Source of the DNA: Hyphomicrobiales bacterium
GTDB taxonomy: Bacteria; Pseudomonadota; Alphaproteobacteria; JAPOUT01
Reading direction: 5' to 3'
Length of the DNA: 64,000 nt
Assembly (NCBI GenBank): GCA_026708505.1
Contig: JAPOUU010000011.1
Span: 80,509 to 144,508, forward strand
Shown here: positions 61,210-64,000 of the stretch, in pieces
How the letters are laid out: the number at the start of each line of letters is the position of its first letter
How positions within the stretch are numbered: the stretch's first letter is position 1
Program-made: the position numbers and the translations under genes
The notes under the pieces: model-generated
What the model was told of the DNA's origin: nothing
Database searches by the model: none
Seen by the model: only the letters and a program-made list of their open reading frames with translations

Positions 61210-64000
61210 ATGAACCTGTTTCACTCTGCGACCGTTGTAGTTTCGGCGGTTACGAAATCCCCCCCCCCCCCCCCCCCGAACTTAATTCGAGGCGGACGGC
61301 TTAGAAAAACCTCAAAAGGTCTAATATCCTTTGCGCCGTTTCTGGCCGGCGCATCGGCGCTTGCGCTCGGCGCGTTGCTGTCAACGACCTCGCCGGTTGA
61401 AGCGGGGAGTTGTTCTACTGCCAATCAGCCCGCCGGGACGGCGCGTTGCGCGGACACGGCGGATCCGTCGGACGGAACCGAAACGCTTACAACTCCGGCG
61501 AACGGCTCCTTTACCGTCACGGATGCTCCGGGTTTCGGTTTGGATGTTCAAGCGGCGAACAGCAAGGGCATAGTTGTCAATTCGCATGCGGATAACACCA
61601 ACACCGACATCAGCGTTGATTTGGACGGCAACGTCAAAGCAACCGACAACGCCCTGGAGATTGACCAGGACGGCACCGGCGCGACGACCGTCACAATGGA
61701 CGGAACCCTCACCTCGACCGGCGGAGCAGGTTTCTTTGCCAACGTTGCTTCCACGGCGACGGGCGCGGTTATGCTCACCACCGCCGGCATCACCGCCCAA
61801 GGTCACGGCATCCGCTTAGTCAAGTACCAGGGTAGCGGTGCGACAACCATCACGGCAAACGGCGACATTGACGCCGAGGATAGGGCTATTTCCATCACCG
61901 ACCGAGGGGCGGGAAATTTGAGCATTATTGCCAGCGGCGCTCTCGACGGGCACGGAGGGGGCATGAGAGTTAACAAAGGACCCACCGGTACCGGTGCAAT
62001 TGATATCAGGGCGAGCGGCGGTATCACTTCCGCAAACGGCCGAGGGATCTATACCAGTAACCCATCGCTTACAGGAGGCTCCATAAATATTGATACCACC
62101 GGCGGCGCCGTCCAAGCCAAAACACAAGGTGTCCAAGTCGGGCACGACGGAGTCGGCGCGATTACCATCACCACAGACGATGTTACCTCCACTGATGAGG
62201 AAGGTATCAGGGCCATCAGTTCTACGAATCAGACGGGCAATTTTGAAATCACCGCGAACGGCAATGTTACCGGCGGGAAGCAAGGTATCTCTGCGGACAA
62301 TCGGGGGACGGGTGCGCTCACGGTCACAACAGGGTCGAGTTCGGTTGTCACTTCCAATACCGCGGAAGGTATCAATGCCATCAGTTCTACGGCACAGACG
62401 GGTAATTTTGAAATCACCGCGAACGGCAATGTTACCGGCGCGACGCATGGCATCCTTGCGACAAATGCGGGGTCGGGTGCGCTCATGGTCACAACAGGGG
62501 CGGGTTCGGTTGTCACTTCCACCAGCAGCGGAACGCATTATGCTATTCATGCCGTCGTCGATCAGCATATAGCTGCAATATCAAGCCTCAGCCAAGTCAT
62601 GACGATTACCGTTAACGGTGACATCGGCACTTCATCGAGTGACTCTCGCGGCGGAATTTGGGCGCGTCATAGCGGACTCGGCAATTTGAACGTGACCGTT
62701 AACGGCGATGTTTTCTCCGGCCTGGCGGGCGTGCATGCCTATCACTCGGGCCGGGGCAATATCGATGTTGCGATTAACGGTGCCGTCAACGGCGGAACGC
62801 ATGGTGTTCGTGTCAACCACCACCAAAACGACTCAAACGGAAATCTTCCGGACAACACCGCCACCGTCGCCCTGAACAACAATGTCGAGGGCGACATCGG
62901 GCTTCTCGTTGATATCAGGGATGCGGGCAACTCCTCCATGATTACCGTCGGCCGCACGGACGGGACCGCCGTCACCGTCACCGGCACGGACGGAACCGCG
63001 GTTGACCTGGACGGCGCGGGCAGCCACAGTTTCACCTTGCGAAGCGGCGCGACCCTTGCGGGAGGCATTGACGCTTCCGGCGCCACCGGAGGAACAACTC
63101 TCGACATCAGCGGGGCAATCAGCGCTACCGGCGGAGCCGGCGGAGACGCCATTAAATTCGACGGCGCGGGCAACCACACCGTCATCCTGAGGGGCGGCGC
63201 GGACATCACGGGGCGCATCGAAAAAGGCACCGCCGGAAACGTTGCAATCCGGATCGAGGGGGACCTCACCGCGAATCCTATCAGGTGGAGCAACCGCTCA
63301 ACACAAGCGAGCGCCAACAGTCTCAATAATTTTGACGGCGGCGACAGCATCGTCATCGCCGACAATTCGAGAGTCGAGTTTGCCACGGGCACGGGCCTCA
63401 ACGCCATACCCGTCGATCTTCACGGCCGGCTCGTATTCTCCGGCATATCCGACACCCAGCAGGTCCAACTCGCCGTTCTCAGGGGAATGGGCGGCGAGAT
63501 TGAAATGGACATTAATTTCGCCAACGGCGACAGGGAGCGGAGTTCTGCACGATTGCAACTAAACAATCTGCACAACTCGGCCATGCGGATCCCCGTCAAC
63601 GTTCGTGCGTTTGGCGGATTCCCCAAATTCAACGAAAATCTTGAATTCATCGATACAACCCTGGACACGGACGGAGACGGTTCAATCACCATCGGGCAGG
63701 TAATCCAAACCCACGGCATCGGCAACCTCGGCGAGGAGCATTTCGTTAGGGGAGTGGTGCTGGACAACGGAATCGACGACGGAAACTGGGTGCTCGAGCT
63801 CGTCTGCATCGGGTGCGACGACCCCCTTGCAACACCGACTTGGAGCGTTCGGGCAACGCCGACGCTGGATGCAGGCACAGGCGGCGGTCCCGGCGGTCCT
63901 GCCGTTCCCGCCGGCCCCGCGACCCTCTTTGACACGCTTCCGGCTGTCCTCGCGCATCTCGGGCAGCCCGAGTCCATGCACGCCAGAACGCGCAACCGCA
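61210..64000 (+). CDS. Autotransporter 2 (type Va), in frame through its poly-C tract: phase ON; 3' end outside window
   Basis: Large surface autotransporter. The frame from ATG 61210 is open for 930 codons to the window edge. Residues 1-17 (MNLFHSATVVVSAVTKS), six Pro from the C19 tract, LIRGGRLRKTSKG, a hydrophobic core and cleavage after SPVEA form a long signal peptide, closely matching autotransporter 1. The mature start has a Cys pair (GSC...ARC). The passenger is made of short Gly/Asp/Thr-rich beta-helix repeats, including two copies of a 55-residue unit. Near the end, ELVCIGCDDP and TLFDTLPAVLAHLGQPES resemble the linker just before the autotransporter 1 barrel, so the barrel should follow beyond 64000. 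It directly follows the type III secretion genes. Confidence 0.87.
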   Translation, partial: MNLFHSATVVVSAVTKSPPPPPPNLIRGGRLRKTSKGLISFAPFLAGASALALGALLSTTSPVEAGSCSTANQPAGTARCADTADPSDGTETLTTPANGSFTVTDAPGFGLDVQAANSKGIVVNSHADNTNTDISVDLDGNVKATDNALEIDQDGTGATTVTMDGTLTSTGGAGFFANVASTATGAVMLTTAGITAQGHGIRLVKYQGSGATTITANGDIDAEDRAISITDRGAGNLSIIASGALDGHGGGMRVNKGPTGTGAIDIRASGGITSANGRGIYTSNPSLTGGSINIDTTGGAVQAKTQGVQVGHDGVGAITITTDDVTSTDEEGIRAISSTNQTGNFEITANGNVTGGKQGISADNRGTGALTVTTGSSSVVTSNTAEGINAISSTAQTGNFEITANGNVTGATHGILATNAGSGALMVTTGAGSVVTSTSSGTHYAIHAVVDQHIAAISSLSQVMTITVNGDIGTSSSDSRGGIWARHSGLGNLNVTVNGDVFSGLAGVHAYHSGRGNIDVAINGAVNGGTHGVRVNHHQNDSNGNLPDNTATVALNNNVEGDIGLLVDIRDAGNSSMITVGRTDGTAVTVTGTDGTAVDLDGAGSHSFTLRSGATLAGGIDASGATGGTTLDISGAISATGGAGGDAIKFDGAGNHTVILRGGADITGRIEKGTAGNVAIRIEGDLTANPIRWSNRSTQASANSLNNFDGGDSIVIADNSRVEFATGTGLNAIPVDLHGRLVFSGISDTQQVQLAVLRGMGGEIEMDINFANGDRERSSARLQLNNLHNSAMRIPVNVRAFGGFPKFNENLEFIDTTLDTDGDGSITIGQVIQTHGIGNLGEEHFVRGVVLDNGIDDGNWVLELVCIGCDDPLATPTWSVRATPTLDAGTGGGPGGPAVPAGPATLFDTLPAVLAHLGQPESMHARTRNR
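61259..61277. repeat. C19 homopolymer in autotransporter 2 signal region
   Basis: Nineteen C, the first two completing the serine codon TCC and the last two opening CCG. With 19 the downstream frame (ATT CGA GGC) is kept, so the gene reads ON; a change of one or two bases would close it. The base next to the tract differs from autotransporter 1, which is why the same length gives the opposite state. Confidence 0.95.
62203..62532 (+). repeat. two tandem 165-bp units in the autotransporter 2 passenger
   Basis: A unit starting GGTATCA (62203 and 62368) repeats with period 165 bp (55 residues). Long identical runs occur in both copies, for example around AATTTTGAAATCACCGCGAA. The copies encode EGI-A-ISST...TGNFEITANGNVTG. 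Such units can be gained or lost by recombination without a frameshift. Confidence 0.8.

Noticed and set aside
61221..61424. Small minus-strand ORF with a poly-Gly end, and its counterpart at 4232-4465 on plus.
   Set aside because: Both are antisense images of the shared autotransporter signal cassette; their similarity to each other only reflects that homology.
52776..64000. A direct repeat of the tRNA-Leu 3' end as an island attachment site.
   Set aside because: I found no second copy of the T-arm/acceptor sequence in the rest of the window; the border may lie beyond it.

Overview
The window is a dense, mostly co-directional stretch of an alphaproteobacterial chromosome. The evidence is the gene order lolC-lolD-dnaE / rpsB-tsf-pyrH-frr-uppS-cdsA-dxr-rseP-bamA-skp-lpxD-fabZ-lpxA-lpxI-lpxB (LpxI in place of LpxH), a short single-PDZ RseP, the cca-DUF6111 pair and the moxR-DUF58-DUF4159 cluster. 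I cannot name genus or species. Two phase-variable-type autotransporters and a non-flagellar type III secretion locus point to a host-associated organism.

Layout. 1-1785: end of a LolC/E permease and lolD. 1867-4513 (minus): autotransporter 1, whose frame is broken by a 19-nt homopolymer in the signal-peptide region. 4719-8366: dnaE. 8529-23205: one long housekeeping series for translation factors, UMP kinase, undecaprenyl phosphate, phospholipid, isoprenoid, outer-membrane assembly and lipid A synthesis. 23223-25110: a visibly more AT-rich group (peroxiredoxin, DUF1272, cupin, LysE exporter). 25249-33607: MaoC-like hydratase, RND efflux pair, EF-P, inositol monophosphatase family, formate-THF ligase. 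33709-37794: a lipoprotein beta-propeller followed by pabB-pabA-pabC for p-aminobenzoate. 37791-46248: cca, DUF6111 and the MoxR/DUF58/DUF4159 membrane cluster. 46249-52687: GNAT, class III aminotransferase, DoxX, TPR-sulfotransferase, an orphan response regulator and NAD(P)HX repair.

From tRNA-Leu(UAG) at 52691 the character changes. An AT-rich AbiEi/AbiEii toxin-antitoxin pair is followed by a type III export apparatus: sctV with an MT-A70 methyltransferase on the minus strand, then a SpoA-only SctQ-type protein, sctR, sctS, sctT, sctU and a CesT-like chaperone on the plus strand. Autotransporter 2 follows and runs off the right edge. No integrase, direct att repeat, ATPase (SctN), secretin or effector is visible.

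The main discovery is that the two autotransporters, 57 kb apart, share one 5' cassette: the same promoter (TTGAC[G/T], 17-bp spacer, TCGATAAAAT), the same first codons, a 19-nt poly-C tract coding for prolines, and the same charged/hydrophobic signal segment. The passengers diverge after it. By direct frame reading, the tract length in this sequence puts autotransporter 2 in frame (ON) and autotransporter 1 out of frame (OFF, stop after 31 codons). Secondary points are several sigma70-like promoters whose -10 box lies 6-7 nt before the start codon (dnaE, fabZ, a lipoprotein, perhaps efp), which suggests leaderless mRNAs, and an AbiE operator palindrome that also buries the ribosome-binding site.

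No gene-free stretch exceeds about 210 bases. I saw no rRNA, CRISPR array, insertion sequence or replication origin.
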